Source: DATATB01 sp036268995 (lineage in GTDB: Bacteria; Planctomycetota; Planctomycetia; Pirellulales; PNKZ01). From it: a stretch of DNA of 34,738 nucleotides. Both the position numbers and the translations under genes were made by a program. Shown piece after piece: positions 1 through 7,826 of the stretch (the first letter of the stretch is position 1; every line of letters starts with the position of its first letter). The notes under the pieces are model-generated. The model was not told the origin of the DNA and ran no database searches. It saw only the letters and a list, made by a program, of their open reading frames with translations. The stretch is from positions 1 through 34,738 of the forward strand of contig DATATB010000073.1 in assembly GCA_036268995.1 (NCBI GenBank). The letters run 5' to 3'.

Positions 1-674
1 ACGTCTTCCGGCCGGCACACGCGTCCCAGCGGAGTGCGCTGCTCGACCCGCTGCTTGACCGCCTCGTACTGCTCGCCCAGCCCCTGCTCGAGCCAGCGTC
101 CGGTGATGAAGCCGGGCGCCACCGCATTGACGCGAATGCCCGGCGCCAGGGCTCGGGCCAGCGAAACCGTGAGATTGATCAGTGCCGCCTTCGAAGCTGC
201 GTAGGGAATCGAGCTGCCGGTGGCGGCGATGCCGGCGATGCTGGCTACGTTGACGACTTCTGCGCTGCCGGCCGCTTCCAAGTAAGGTCGGGCGGCGCGA
301 ATGCACTGGAACGGGCCCTTGAGATTCACGCCCAAGATCCGGTTCCAATCGTCGTCGGTGATCCGTTCCAGGGCTCCGTGCGGAATGAATCGCGTGGTGC
401 CGGCGCTGTTGATGAGGATATCGAGCCGGCCGAACGCCGTTGCCGCCTGCTCGACGAGCTGGCGGCATTGCTTGTCGTCGGCCACGTCGGCCTGCAACGC
501 GACCGCCTGGCCGCCGGAGGCCAGGATTTCGGCGACCACCGCTTCGGCTTCGCGCTGCGACTGCTGATAGTGTACGGCCACGGCACATTGGCGAGCGGCC
601 AAGGCTAAGGCCGTCGCCCGGCCGACTCCCGTGCCGCTGCCGGTGACGAGCGCGGCCTTTCCCTCAACTTGCAT
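1..674 (-). CDS. SDR family NAD(P)-dependent oxidoreductase, 3' end cut by window edge
   Basis: The reading frame starts at an ATG at 674 on the minus strand and runs off the window at base 1 (224 codons visible), so only the C-terminus is missing. It is a classical short-chain dehydrogenase/reductase. It has the dinucleotide-binding Rossmann motif TGSGTGVG (residues 11-18), the NSAG motif (89-92), Asn117 in VNLKG, the catalytic Ser145, and the YAASK motif giving Tyr158 and Lys162. The best family match is FabG-like or sugar/steroid-type 3-oxoacyl reductases; the substrate cannot be told from sequence. It lies 63 bases upstream, on the same strand, of nothing obviously related, so no pathway is assigned. 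The family call is secure and the role is unknown. Confidence 0.9.
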   Translation of the reverse strand, partial: MQVEGKAALVTGSGTGVGRATALALAARQCAVAVHYQQSQREAEAVVAEILASGGQAVALQADVADDKQCRQLVEQAATAFGRLDILINSAGTTRFIPHGALERITDDDWNRILGVNLKGPFQCIRAARPYLEAAGSAEVVNVASIAGIAATGSSIPYAASKAALINLTVSLARALAPGIRVNAVAPGFITGRWLEQGLGEQYEAVKQRVEQRTPLGRVCRPED

Positions 675-737
675 GCCTGGGTCCAATTCAACGACTCATA
701 AATGAGTCGGCTAAAATGCGTAACAACCAAACAACCG

Positions 738-2345
738 TTAGCGGGTGAACTCCAAGCCGGGATCGGCCGGGTTGTTGCCGGCCATCCGGAAGTTGAATCG
801 ATTGCCGGCTTCCGCCGTAACTTGTCCAACCAGCGAATTGTTGTCGCCGCCTTTGAGGATCAAGTAATTGTCGGCCAGCGTATACGTGCCCGTCAGCGTT
901 TGCTTCTTGTCTTGGACGGCGAATTTCCAGGTGAACTGGTGATTGCCAGTCAGTTGCAGGTTGAACTTCGAGCCGTCGGGCCGGCTGGCCGACCAATCGC
1001 CGACGAGGCTCTCCGGCGCGACCGGCGCGGCCGACTGCGTGGGACGCGACGCCTGCACCTCGTCGGGCCCTGGCCCCGGGGGCCCTTGCCCGACGTCAAA
1101 CTGTCCGGCGGGCGCCTGGCTGCCGGCAAGTTGGCCCAGCGGTGGCTGGCCGCCAGCGAGCTGGCCACCGGCCGGAGCGCTGGCGGGCGTGCTCAGGCCG
1201 CGGAGCAACTGTGCTGAGAGCTGGTCGCCCGGTTGCAACTGTCCGACGGCTTGCAACTCGGCGATGGCCTCGTTGTTGTAACCTTCGCGCAAATAATGGT
1301 AGGCCAGCAGAAACCGCGCATCGGCCGCCTGCGGGTGCTGCTGGCTGTAAGCCTCCAGGGCCCGCAACTGCTGCGTGTAGGCGTCGACGTTGGGATAAAA
1401 GCTGCTCATCGTGGTCCAGTCCCAGCCCGGGCCAGTCGAGAGCACCGCATAATCGGCTGCCGCTGCCTGCTGGTAATTGCCGACGGCAAACAGGCACAGG
1501 CCGCGAAACTCGTTGAGCACCGGATCCTTGGGCGCATAGGCCAAAGCCTGGTTCACCTGGTCCAGCGCGGCCTGGTAATTGCCCTGCACGAACATGTTGC
1601 GGGCGCCGTCAAAGACGCCCATCGCCTGCTGGTTGGGAGCATTGGGGTCGCCTGCCAGGCCGGCGGTGGGCGCGCCCTGCTGGCCCTGCGCGAATTGCTG
1701 CCCCGGTCCCATTTGGCCGGCGACCATCGGCTGGCCACCCATCATCGACTGGCCGCCAACCATCGGCTGCGAATAGTCGATGTAGGGCATACCGGCGACC
1801 GGTCCGCTCCAGTACGGATTCGAATAGTTGTAGTAGCCCCAATTATAGGGCGATGAGGCCGCCATCAGGCCGACCGTGCCGAGGCCGACTCCCAATCCCA
1901 GGCCCAAGCCCAGCCCCCAACCGCCGCCGTACCCGTAACCGCCCCAGCCCACGGGCCAAGCTCCCCAGGGCCGGCCCCAATGGCCTTGCCAATTGCCGTG
2001 ATACCAATTGCCGTAATAGTTGGGCCGATATCCGCCGACGCCGCCTAAATAGTTGTGACCGGCCGCAAAGTTTCTGCCGGCAATGCCGGGCGCTCCGATG
2101 CCCGCAGGACGGCTGAAGGCACCTGGATGGGCCGCAAAGCTGCGTGCCGCACCGCCGGCTGGCGCCGTGTGAAAGGAGCCGCTGGGCCGGCTGAACGTCG
2201 GCGCGTGATAGCTGGGGTGATACGTCGCGTGAGAGACACCTCCGCCGCCGCCGCCAAAGCCCCCGGCGCGGCCGCCATGTGCGAGCGATGGCCAGGGCGC
2301 AGCCGCGATACCCAGCACGAGCACGTACACAATTAACCGCTTCAT
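738..2345 (-). CDS. Exported Gly-rich TPR protein with C-terminal beta-type domain
   Basis: A 535-aa protein with an N-terminal signal peptide (residues 1-22, MKRLIVYVLVLGIAAAPWPS then LAHG). A Gly/Tyr/Trp-rich low-complexity segment (about 24-180) includes a run of alternating Gly and Leu at 142-160 that could insert in a membrane. A Met/Gly/Gln-rich repeat (MVGGQ, MMGGQ, MVAGQ) lies at about 195-225. Two or more TPR-like helical pairs (about 243-385, for example FVQGNYQAALDQVNQAL) follow, then a Gln/Pro/Gly linker. The last 90 residues, from ESLVGDW on, look like a small lipocalin-like or DUF-type beta domain. It probably works in the periplasm or cell surface; the function is unknown. The next gene upstream on the same strand ends 63 bases before this start, so the two may be co-transcribed. 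Confidence 0.85.
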   Translation of the reverse strand: MKRLIVYVLVLGIAAAPWPSLAHGGRAGGFGGGGGGVSHATYHPSYHAPTFSRPSGSFHTAPAGGAARSFAAHPGAFSRPAGIGAPGIAGRNFAAGHNYLGGVGGYRPNYYGNWYHGNWQGHWGRPWGAWPVGWGGYGYGGGWGLGLGLGLGVGLGTVGLMAASSPYNWGYYNYSNPYWSGPVAGMPYIDYSQPMVGGQSMMGGQPMVAGQMGPGQQFAQGQQGAPTAGLAGDPNAPNQQAMGVFDGARNMFVQGNYQAALDQVNQALAYAPKDPVLNEFRGLCLFAVGNYQQAAAADYAVLSTGPGWDWTTMSSFYPNVDAYTQQLRALEAYSQQHPQAADARFLLAYHYLREGYNNEAIAELQAVGQLQPGDQLSAQLLRGLSTPASAPAGGQLAGGQPPLGQLAGSQAPAGQFDVGQGPPGPGPDEVQASRPTQSAAPVAPESLVGDWSASRPDGSKFNLQLTGNHQFTWKFAVQDKKQTLTGTYTLADNYLILKGGDNNSLVGQVTAEAGNRFNFRMAGNNPADPGLEFTR

Positions 2346-2408
2346 CGGATGCTCACTTTCAATTTCAACGCTTGGGATCGATTCTGCCCACCGCCAACTA
2401 CCCGCCGC

Positions 2409-3413
2409 TCACTTGGCCGGCCGCGGCGGTTCGCGCACGCCGGTCGTCTCGATGTCTTCGCCCAATCGGCCGCCGATCACGCGGTCGCGCGACTTGTACG
2501 AATAACGATCCGAGCCCAACGGGCGGTAAACGTTGGTTGCCGAGTTGATGCGCCCGTCGCGCGTGCAGCCCGAGGTCTTCACCAGCCACTCGCTCCCCTG
2601 CCGAGTCCACAACCCTTCGGCAAAGCCGCCTTCCGAGTCGAAGATCCATGAACGAAGCTGCCGGGCGATCGGATCCCACCCGATGCGCTCCGTGCCGGTC
2701 ATCACCTGCCGGCCATGAATCTGCACCGTGAACTGGCCAAACAAGTATTGCCGCGATTCGGACCACCGATAGTTGGTGCGCACCAGCGCCTCGGGGCTTT
2801 CGTCCAGCCAACTGCCGACCATCCAGCCAAGCTGCTCGAGTTCGGCCGACGCCACGCTCTCGCTGTTTTCCAAGTCGCGGGCCAGGGCCATCTGCCACTT
2901 GCCCTCGTGCTTCACATGTACGACCGAGTAGCGGCTGGGGATGGCCGGATCGCTGGGCACGTGTTTGACCGTCGACAGCCCTTCTTCGAGCGCCACCGTA
3001 GGGCTCAGGAAGCGAATGCTCTCGACGCGGATGGTCATGGCCGTTTCGGGATTGGCGGCAAAGGCAGCGGCAAAGACTTGCTCGATCGCTCGCTGGCCGT
3101 GAACGCTATGGCCCGCCTCGTCGACCATTTCGGCGTCGGCGGTAAACAATTGCGCCAGCGCCTGCGCTTTGCCGGCGTTGTAATATTTAGCGACCAGCTC
3201 GACGATCCGGCGAATCGCTTGCTCGTCGTCCGTACGTTCGGCGTCTGCCAGGCTGGGACCCGCCGGAGCCGCGTCAGGCGCGTCGGTTGTTGGAGCAGCC
3301 GGCTGCCGGGCCGGCTGCCTCTGCCCGGGCGATCGGCCAAAGCGAATCTGGGCCGTCGCCGCCATAGCCGTGGCCAAAGTCACCAGCACCACCAGTACGA
3401 GAATGCGCCGCAT
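2409..3413 (-). CDS. Exported SnoaL/DUF4440-like protein (SgcJ/EcaC family)
   Basis: I chose the ATG at 3413 (334 aa) over an upstream in-frame ATG at 3467. It begins the signal peptide (MRRILVLVVLVTLATAMAAT) and has a GAAAGG-type ribosome site just upstream. After a Pro/Ala-rich linker (30-58), residues about 62-185 form a SnoaL-like/DUF4440 cone fold, with the usual start DEQAIRRIVELVAKYYNAGKAQALAQLF and a GHSVHGQRAIEQ segment. Residues about 190-325 form a second beta-rich domain with GSW and RSWIFDSEGGF, like the DUF1579-type half seen in planctomycete SgcJ/EcaC family proteins. Known members are mostly of unknown function; some NTF2-fold relatives bind small ligands. It is probably periplasmic. 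It may be transcribed with the TPR gene downstream. Confidence 0.85.
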   Translation of the reverse strand: MRRILVLVVLVTLATAMAATAQIRFGRSPGQRQPARQPAAPTTDAPDAAPAGPSLADAERTDDEQAIRRIVELVAKYYNAGKAQALAQLFTADAEMVDEAGHSVHGQRAIEQVFAAAFAANPETAMTIRVESIRFLSPTVALEEGLSTVKHVPSDPAIPSRYSVVHVKHEGKWQMALARDLENSESVASAELEQLGWMVGSWLDESPEALVRTNYRWSESRQYLFGQFTVQIHGRQVMTGTERIGWDPIARQLRSWIFDSEGGFAEGLWTRQGSEWLVKTSGCTRDGRINSATNVYRPLGSDRYSYKSRDRVIGGRLGEDIETTGVREPPRPAK

Positions 3414-3550
3414 TGCGCTTGCACCTTTCGTAATTCGAGTCGGGACGACATGGCTGCCGCCCATCACCGCAGGCCGATGCGGCGGCTCAGTTTACCCGCT
3501 TGCGCCGCCAAACCGATAGCGCAATTGAAAATCACAGCGCGCTCAAAAAT

Positions 3551-3570
3551 CCACGGACCGCGGTCCGTGA
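3551..3570. repeat. Palindromic GGACCGCGGTCC hairpin repeat, copy 1
   Basis: CACGGACCGCGGTCCGTG (3552-3569) is a perfect 18-base palindrome in the gap between the DUF4440 gene and the TetR gene. A near copy with one changed centre base lies at 12773-12794. Reuse of the same hairpin between unrelated genes points to a dispersed intergenic repeat rather than a local operator. Confidence 0.6.
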
Positions 3571-3601
3571 GGCCAGCTCGCAAATTGCTCTACAGAATTG
3601 A

Positions 3602-3618
3602 CTAGACCGCTGGTCTAG
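3602..3618. promoter_or_regulatory. Candidate TetR operator
   Basis: CTAGACC-GCT-GGTCTAG is a perfect 7-base inverted repeat with a 3-base centre, about 50 bases upstream of the TetR start. Its TAGACC/GGTCTA half-sites resemble those of NemR-like TetR regulators. Position and symmetry suggest autoregulation; binding is an inference. Confidence 0.55.
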
Positions 3619-3668
3619 ATTAACATTCCGCTGGATCATATCTCCGTCTTTCTCTCATTCGAGCTGCC

Positions 3669-4295
3669 ATGAAGCCTCCCCGCGCCGAAAAACGCGCCAA
3701 AGGATATCGGCGCCATCAGATCCTCAACGCCGCGCTGAATTGCTTTCTCAAGCAAGGCGTCGAAGCCACGACCATCGAGCAGATTCGCGAAGCCTCGGGC
3801 GCCAGCCACGGCAGCATCTATCATCATTTCGGCAGCAAGGAAGCCATCGCCCTGGCCGTGTATGCCGAGACGATTCACGAATATCACGACCATGTGCTGG
3901 AGAAACTTCGTCAGCAGTCCACGGCCGAAGCCGGCATCCGCGGCGTGGTTGCGGCGCATCTGGAGTGGGTCGCAGCCAATGCTGATCGATCCCTCTATCT
4001 CACACGGGCGGAAATCTCGGACGCCTCCGGCACGACCGCCGGCGGCATCGCCGAAATCTTGCAAGGCTTCTATCGGGCGATTTACGAATGGCTCCAGCCG
4101 TTTATTCAACGGGGCGAAATCGTGCGCGTGGCGCCGTCCTTGTACGGCTCACTCATTTTCGGCCCTGCCGCGCATTTCGCGCGGCATTGGCTCGCTCACC
4201 GCGTGCAGCTCGACATGGCCGAAGTGGCCGACGTGCTGGCCGCGGCCACCTGGAAGTCGCTCAAACCGGCCAAGGGCGGCCGCGCGGCAACGTGA
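3669..4295 (+). CDS. TetR/AcrR family transcriptional regulator
   Basis: A 208-aa protein of normal TetR length. The N-terminal DNA-binding domain covers residues 13-60. Its helix-turn-helix reads TTIEQIREASGASHGSIYHH and is followed by the typical FGSKEAIALAVY segment. The C-terminal ligand-binding half (about 70-205) is helical and not assignable to a ligand; the order of segments resembles YcdC/TetR_C-type repressors. The perfect palindrome at 3602-3618 lies in its own promoter region. The downstream SDR gene starts 131 bases after its stop and is the most likely local target besides itself. The family is certain; the inducer is unknown. Confidence 0.92.
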   Translation: MKPPRAEKRAKGYRRHQILNAALNCFLKQGVEATTIEQIREASGASHGSIYHHFGSKEAIALAVYAETIHEYHDHVLEKLRQQSTAEAGIRGVVAAHLEWVAANADRSLYLTRAEISDASGTTAGGIAEILQGFYRAIYEWLQPFIQRGEIVRVAPSLYGSLIFGPAAHFARHWLAHRVQLDMAEVADVLAAATWKSLKPAKGGRAAT

Positions 4296-4426
4296 TGTAC
4301 GCATCGTGTGCATCGCCTAAGCAAGCGTCACGCGTTATTATCCAGGCGAGCCCCTGAATTTCGTAGGCGAGCCCCATGGCGTCAGCCTGGGGAGAGTCCC
4401 CCCGCACGCAACTGAAAAGTCTCCGC

Positions 4427-5221
4427 ATGCCACTCGTCACCGAAAACCGTCTGTTTGATCTCTCCGGAAAAGTGTCGCTGGTGACCGGAGCGCGTGGGCA
4501 TTTGGGCCGCGCGCTGGCCGAAGCTTTGGCCGAGGCCGGCAGCCGTGTAGTCGTGACCAGCCGCGAAGCCCAGGCAGCCGCCGATCTAGCCGCATCGCTG
4601 CCCGCAGTGGCCGGCGGCGCGCACTTGGGCGTGGCGCTCGATTACTTGGACCCAGCCTCGATCGAGCGCGGCTTTGCCGACGCCGTCGAGCAGGTCGGGC
4701 CGATCCAGGTGCTCGTGAACAATGGCCATCAAGGGCTGAGCCACGATTGGCGCAACGTGACGGCCGACGAGTTCACTCGGCAATTGTCGCTGGCGACCGG
4801 CTATTTTCTGCTCGCGCGGCTGGCCCGCGACCAGGCGGTCGAGCACGCCGTGCCGGCCAGCATCATCCTGCTAGGGTCGATGTACGGCGTCGTGGGCTCG
4901 TATCCGGAGGCATACGAGGGGATTTGCGCGGCCAGCCCCGCGGCCTATCACACGCTCAAAGGCGGCATTGTGCATCTGACGCGGCACCTGGCCGTGTATT
5001 GGGCCCGCGACCGCGTGCGCGTCAACTGCTTGAGCCCCGGGCCGTTTCCCAGCGCGCAGGCGCCGGCCGCGATGGTCAAGCGGCTCGAGCAACGCAGCCC
5101 GATGGGCCGCATGGGCGAGCCCCGCGAGCTAAAAGGCCCGCTCGTCTTCCTGGCCAGCGACGCCAGCAGCTACGTCACCGGCCACAACCTGCTCGTCGAC
5201 GGCGGCTGGACGGCGTGGTAG
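4427..5221 (+). CDS. SDR family oxidoreductase
   Basis: A 264-aa SDR. An in-frame ATG at 4376 would add 17 residues, but the ATG at 4427 gives the usual short N-terminus before the Rossmann fold; neither has a clear Shine-Dalgarno site. The cofactor motif is TGARGHLG (20-27). NNGHQG (98-103) stands where NNAG is usual. The catalytic Ser is 151 (LGSMYG), with Tyr174 and Lys178 in YHTLK. The C-terminus VTGHNLLVDGGWTAW is typical of classical SDRs. The changed NNAG motif and the insertion between Ser and Tyr (GSYPEAYEGICAAS) set it apart from housekeeping FabG; similar SDRs occur in surface-sugar gene sets, but the substrate is not known. It may be controlled by the TetR gene upstream. Confidence 0.88.
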   Translation: MPLVTENRLFDLSGKVSLVTGARGHLGRALAEALAEAGSRVVVTSREAQAAADLAASLPAVAGGAHLGVALDYLDPASIERGFADAVEQVGPIQVLVNNGHQGLSHDWRNVTADEFTRQLSLATGYFLLARLARDQAVEHAVPASIILLGSMYGVVGSYPEAYEGICAASPAAYHTLKGGIVHLTRHLAVYWARDRVRVNCLSPGPFPSAQAPAAMVKRLEQRSPMGRMGEPRELKGPLVFLASDASSYVTGHNLLVDGGWTAW

Positions 5222-5255
5222 CGGGTGGCTTTTGGACATTGTCGCTGGGTTCAAC

Positions 5256-5609
5256 CTAAAGCCGCAGGGCGTGTCGGAGTCCCGCCTGTACTCTGGCCAT
5301 GAGTCTTGGGCCGGCACTGCCATGCCTCCGCTGAACACGAGCCTCCCCAACGGCGAAGATCTTGTGACACCGAATCGTACTCGATTTTTCCAGGCCAGTC
5401 GCATTGAACTCAGCGTCGCCATCGTCAATCCGAACATCGCTTTTGCCGCCCCATGCCTGAGTGGTTATTTGTACGATGACGTAATCGCGATTTTGATTGT
5501 CAAGCGGGTCGCCAACGATGAGGCCCGGACGGCTTGTTGACGCCGTGCCGTCGGTATGTGGCATCAAGAAGTTGACGATGTCACCGAGTTGAAATTTAGG
5601 GCCGCTCAT
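5256..5609 (-). CDS. Type II toxin-antitoxin system PemK/MazF-like toxin
   Basis: A 117-aa protein that fits the PemK-like branch of MazF endoribonucleases. The N-terminal barrel starts FQLGDIVNFLMPHTDG with the loop STSRPGLIVG (Arg27 is the usual catalytic-region arginine). It then has VIVQITTQ (44-51), the STIRCHKIFAV segment, and a C-terminal helix with RRHGSAGPRLMARVQAGL as in PemK-like proteins. Family members cut mRNA at short sites and are held inactive by a co-expressed antitoxin. No MazE, PemI or AbrB-type antitoxin is visible; instead an unrecognised 147-aa gene lies 26 bases upstream on the same strand. The toxin-family call is strong; activity is an inference. Confidence 0.85.
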   Translation of the reverse strand: MSGPKFQLGDIVNFLMPHTDGTASTSRPGLIVGDPLDNQNRDYVIVQITTQAWGGKSDVRIDDGDAEFNATGLEKSSTIRCHKIFAVGEARVQRRHGSAGPRLMARVQAGLRHALRL

Positions 5610-5635
5610 GGCCCTAAATAAATGCTGCCGGCAAT

Positions 5636-6079
5636 CTATTCGTCAAGTGCGCCGCCTGAAAATGCAGCGTCGGTAGCGAAATCGTCTTCGGAAACCACTT
5701 CTGTTAGCCGAAGAATGTCCGCCTTCAACTCGTCAAGGCCAGCAACCTGGTAGCTCTGCTGGAGTTTATCGCCCTCAGCGGCGATCACGTTTGCTGCAGA
5801 AATGAGCCGGCGGTATGAGTCGACTACATACGAGAACGGCATAACGTCGCTGCTGAGCGCTTGCGTGCGGTAGCAATCATAGATCGCAAACGCCGTTTCG
5901 AAGGCTGGCTTGAAGACGTCTCTGAATACATCCTCAAGTGGCCACACAGCGTCCTTCAGCTCTTCATGATCTTTTTTCCAAGCGTCGGCAAGAGATGCCG
6001 CCCCTCTGGATTGCGCATCAAACGCTAAAGCCTTGCACATGGTCGGTGCCTGCATCCGAAAAACTAGTTCGAAACTCAT
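5636..6079 (-). CDS. Hypothetical protein, possible partner/antitoxin of the PemK-like toxin
   Basis: A 147-aa mostly helical, acidic protein with no motif I recognise. It begins MSFELVFRMQAPTMCKALAF and carries an Asp/Glu-rich C-terminus (SEDDFATDAAFSGGALDE). It directly precedes the PemK-like toxin, same strand, with a 26-base gap, which is the place where an antitoxin gene normally sits. It has no AbrB, ribbon-helix-helix or Phd fold that can be read by eye. It could be a new type of antitoxin or an unrelated gene in the same operon. The codon use of both genes looks less GC-biased than that of the neighbours, which fits a mobile module. Confidence 0.7.
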   Translation of the reverse strand: MSFELVFRMQAPTMCKALAFDAQSRGAASLADAWKKDHEELKDAVWPLEDVFRDVFKPAFETAFAIYDCYRTQALSSDVMPFSYVVDSYRRLISAANVIAAEGDKLQQSYQVAGLDELKADILRLTEVVSEDDFATDAAFSGGALDE

Positions 6080-6404
6080 GCCGTCATCGCTGGTCCTAAG
6101 CGATCTTCATTAAAAACTGAAGCACCCAATTCTACTTTGAAAGCCGCCCGGGAGCATGCCCGATTAGGGGGCAAGGCCGCTAATTGCGTGCGTAGCGGTT
6201 GTGAATCGGAAGGCCGTGATATCTTCGCGGCACGAAGGCCGGTATCTGTTCAGCCCGCGAAGGTCTCCCGGTCAGCCGCCCGCGTCAATGCAACTTACAT
6301 AAACGCTTACTTGGTCGCAACTTGTAGCGACTTGTCCGGTTGCGAGTCGTCGTGCCTATTGGCAAGGCATTCGCCCGCTCGCAGCTTCCGCTCCTACGCC
6401 GCTT
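6080..6404. other. Intergenic stretch of 325 bases
   Basis: I see no convincing gene here. A 186-aa plus-strand frame from 6137 runs into the antisense of the EAL gene and has no recognisable domain. A short imperfect inverted repeat (CTTCA-TTAAAAAC-TGAAG, about 6107-6123) lies upstream of the toxin-antitoxin pair and could be an operator; this is weak. Confidence 0.4.
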
Positions 6405-7490
6405 TCAGTGGGCTGCCGCGGGGCGGCCGAACAGATAGCCTTGGCCCAGCTCGAAGCCGAGGTCGGCGCAGGTCTGGGCTTCGGCCTCGGTTTCGATGCC
6501 TTCGGCCAGCGGAACCACTTTCAGGCTACGAACCATGTGGACTAGCGTCGCCAGGATCTGCTTGCGATTCAACGAGGCCGAATCGATGCCACGCACCAGT
6601 GACATGTCGAACTTCAAATAGTCGGGCGGGCTTTCGATCAGCTCGTTCAGGCGAGATTGGCCCGCTCCAAAATCATCGTAGGCCAGGCCGATGTTGAGCC
6701 GGGTAAGGGCCGCCCGCAGTTCGGCCATCTGCGCCGATTCGGTCACTGCGGATTCGTGAATTTCGAGCGTCAGAAGCTGCTGCGGATAACGGTTACGCAG
6801 GGCCTGCATCGATTCGATCAGGCCCGGCTGGCTCAATTCGCGCGGATGCGTATTCAAGAACAGGTGCGGCACCTGGCCAAAGCCGGCACCGGCACGCAGG
6901 CCTTCCCAGCGCAACAGGCAGCTGAGCTCCACTTGCTGGTTCAACTGCGCCGCAATGTCGAACATCTGCTTGGGCATTTGGACGCCCAACAGCGGGCTAC
7001 GACCCAGCACTTCGTAGCCGACGATCCGGCGGCTGCCCATCTCGATGATCGGCTGAAAAACCGGCGTGACGGCCCGCTCGGTCATCAGCTTGTCGAACTG
7101 CACCAGGGCCAAAGCCCTTTCGCACAGGTTTTCGTAGACCGTGTGGTTGGTATTGCAGGCCTGCTGCTGGCGCACTCGATAGGGCAGGTTCGCGAACTGC
7201 ACCAGATCGTCTTCTCGCAGGCTGACCGGTCCTGTCAGACGCTGCCCGTTCACAAAGGTGCCGTTGGTGCTGCCCAAGTCGCGAAGCACCAGTTGCCCGA
7301 CCGATTCGGTGAGTTCCGCATGGACGCTGGAAACCACTTTGCTGGCCAGCGTGAGCGAGAGATCTTCGCGGCGGCCGATCACGAACGGCGTCGTGTAAAT
7401 CGGCAGCGTACGGACGTTATCGGAATGATCGAACGGGCCAACGAGGGCCCATTGTGCCTGCCCCGTCATGTTCGAATCCGAGCGACTCAT
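6405..7490 (-). CDS. FHA-EAL domain cyclic-di-GMP phosphodiesterase-like protein
   Basis: A 361-aa protein from the ATG at 7490, which has an AAGGG ribosome site about 8 bases upstream; a longer frame to 7586 exists but lacks support. Residues about 15-108 are a forkhead-associated (phosphothreonine-binding) domain, with IGR (38-40), SSVHAEL (54-60) and GSTNGTFVNG (73-82). Residues about 125-360 are an EAL domain. The metal and substrate residues are kept: Glu160 in YEVLGR, Asn213 in LNTHP, Glu243 in LEIHE, Asp272-Asp273 in YDDFGAG, Lys293 in LKFD, Glu330 in AEGIET, and QGYLFGRP. So it is probably an active c-di-GMP hydrolase, even though the name motif reads EVL. No GGDEF domain is present. 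The FHA part suggests control by Ser/Thr kinases, which are common in planctomycetes. Confidence 0.9.
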   Translation of the reverse strand: MSRSDSNMTGQAQWALVGPFDHSDNVRTLPIYTTPFVIGRREDLSLTLASKVVSSVHAELTESVGQLVLRDLGSTNGTFVNGQRLTGPVSLREDDLVQFANLPYRVRQQQACNTNHTVYENLCERALALVQFDKLMTERAVTPVFQPIIEMGSRRIVGYEVLGRSPLLGVQMPKQMFDIAAQLNQQVELSCLLRWEGLRAGAGFGQVPHLFLNTHPRELSQPGLIESMQALRNRYPQQLLTLEIHESAVTESAQMAELRAALTRLNIGLAYDDFGAGQSRLNELIESPPDYLKFDMSLVRGIDSASLNRKQILATLVHMVRSLKVVPLAEGIETEAEAQTCADLGFELGQGYLFGRPAAAH

Positions 7491-7826
7491 CACTGCCCTT
7501 GCAGCGTGCTTGCAGTCCCCCAAGCTGCCTGCCGGCTCAATCTCCACGCCAGCCGCGGTGCGATTGCCGCGGCAGACGGAAAGCATGGGGGATACTTATA
7601 TCTAGCATTTCTCCGGGTATTGTGACGTGGTTCGTCTCGCTCCACCGCTGTGGCGGGGGCCCAAGCGAGTTTCGAGGTCTCTATCAACTCACGGCAATCG
7701 TCAAAATCGATTCTGTGGATCGTCGGCGATATGTCGCTTGAGGCCGCGCAAAGCGCTTGTGCCGCTTGCCAATGGTGCATTTAGTCGGTACCGTTGACGG
7801 TTTGTCGAAGGGAAGGAACGTGGACC
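7491..7826. other. Divergent promoter region between EAL gene and lipid cluster
   Basis: This stretch of 336 bases has no credible gene. It must hold the promoters of both the minus-strand FHA-EAL gene and the plus-strand ketoacyl synthase operon. I could not pick out a convincing -35/-10 pair on either strand. A ribosome site (AAGGAA, 7813-7818) lies at its right end. Confidence 0.5.

Noticed and set aside
6137..6697. 186-codon plus-strand frame
   Set aside because: It has no ribosome site or domain, is rich in Arg/Ser/Cys as typical for false frames, and overlaps the EAL gene in antisense.
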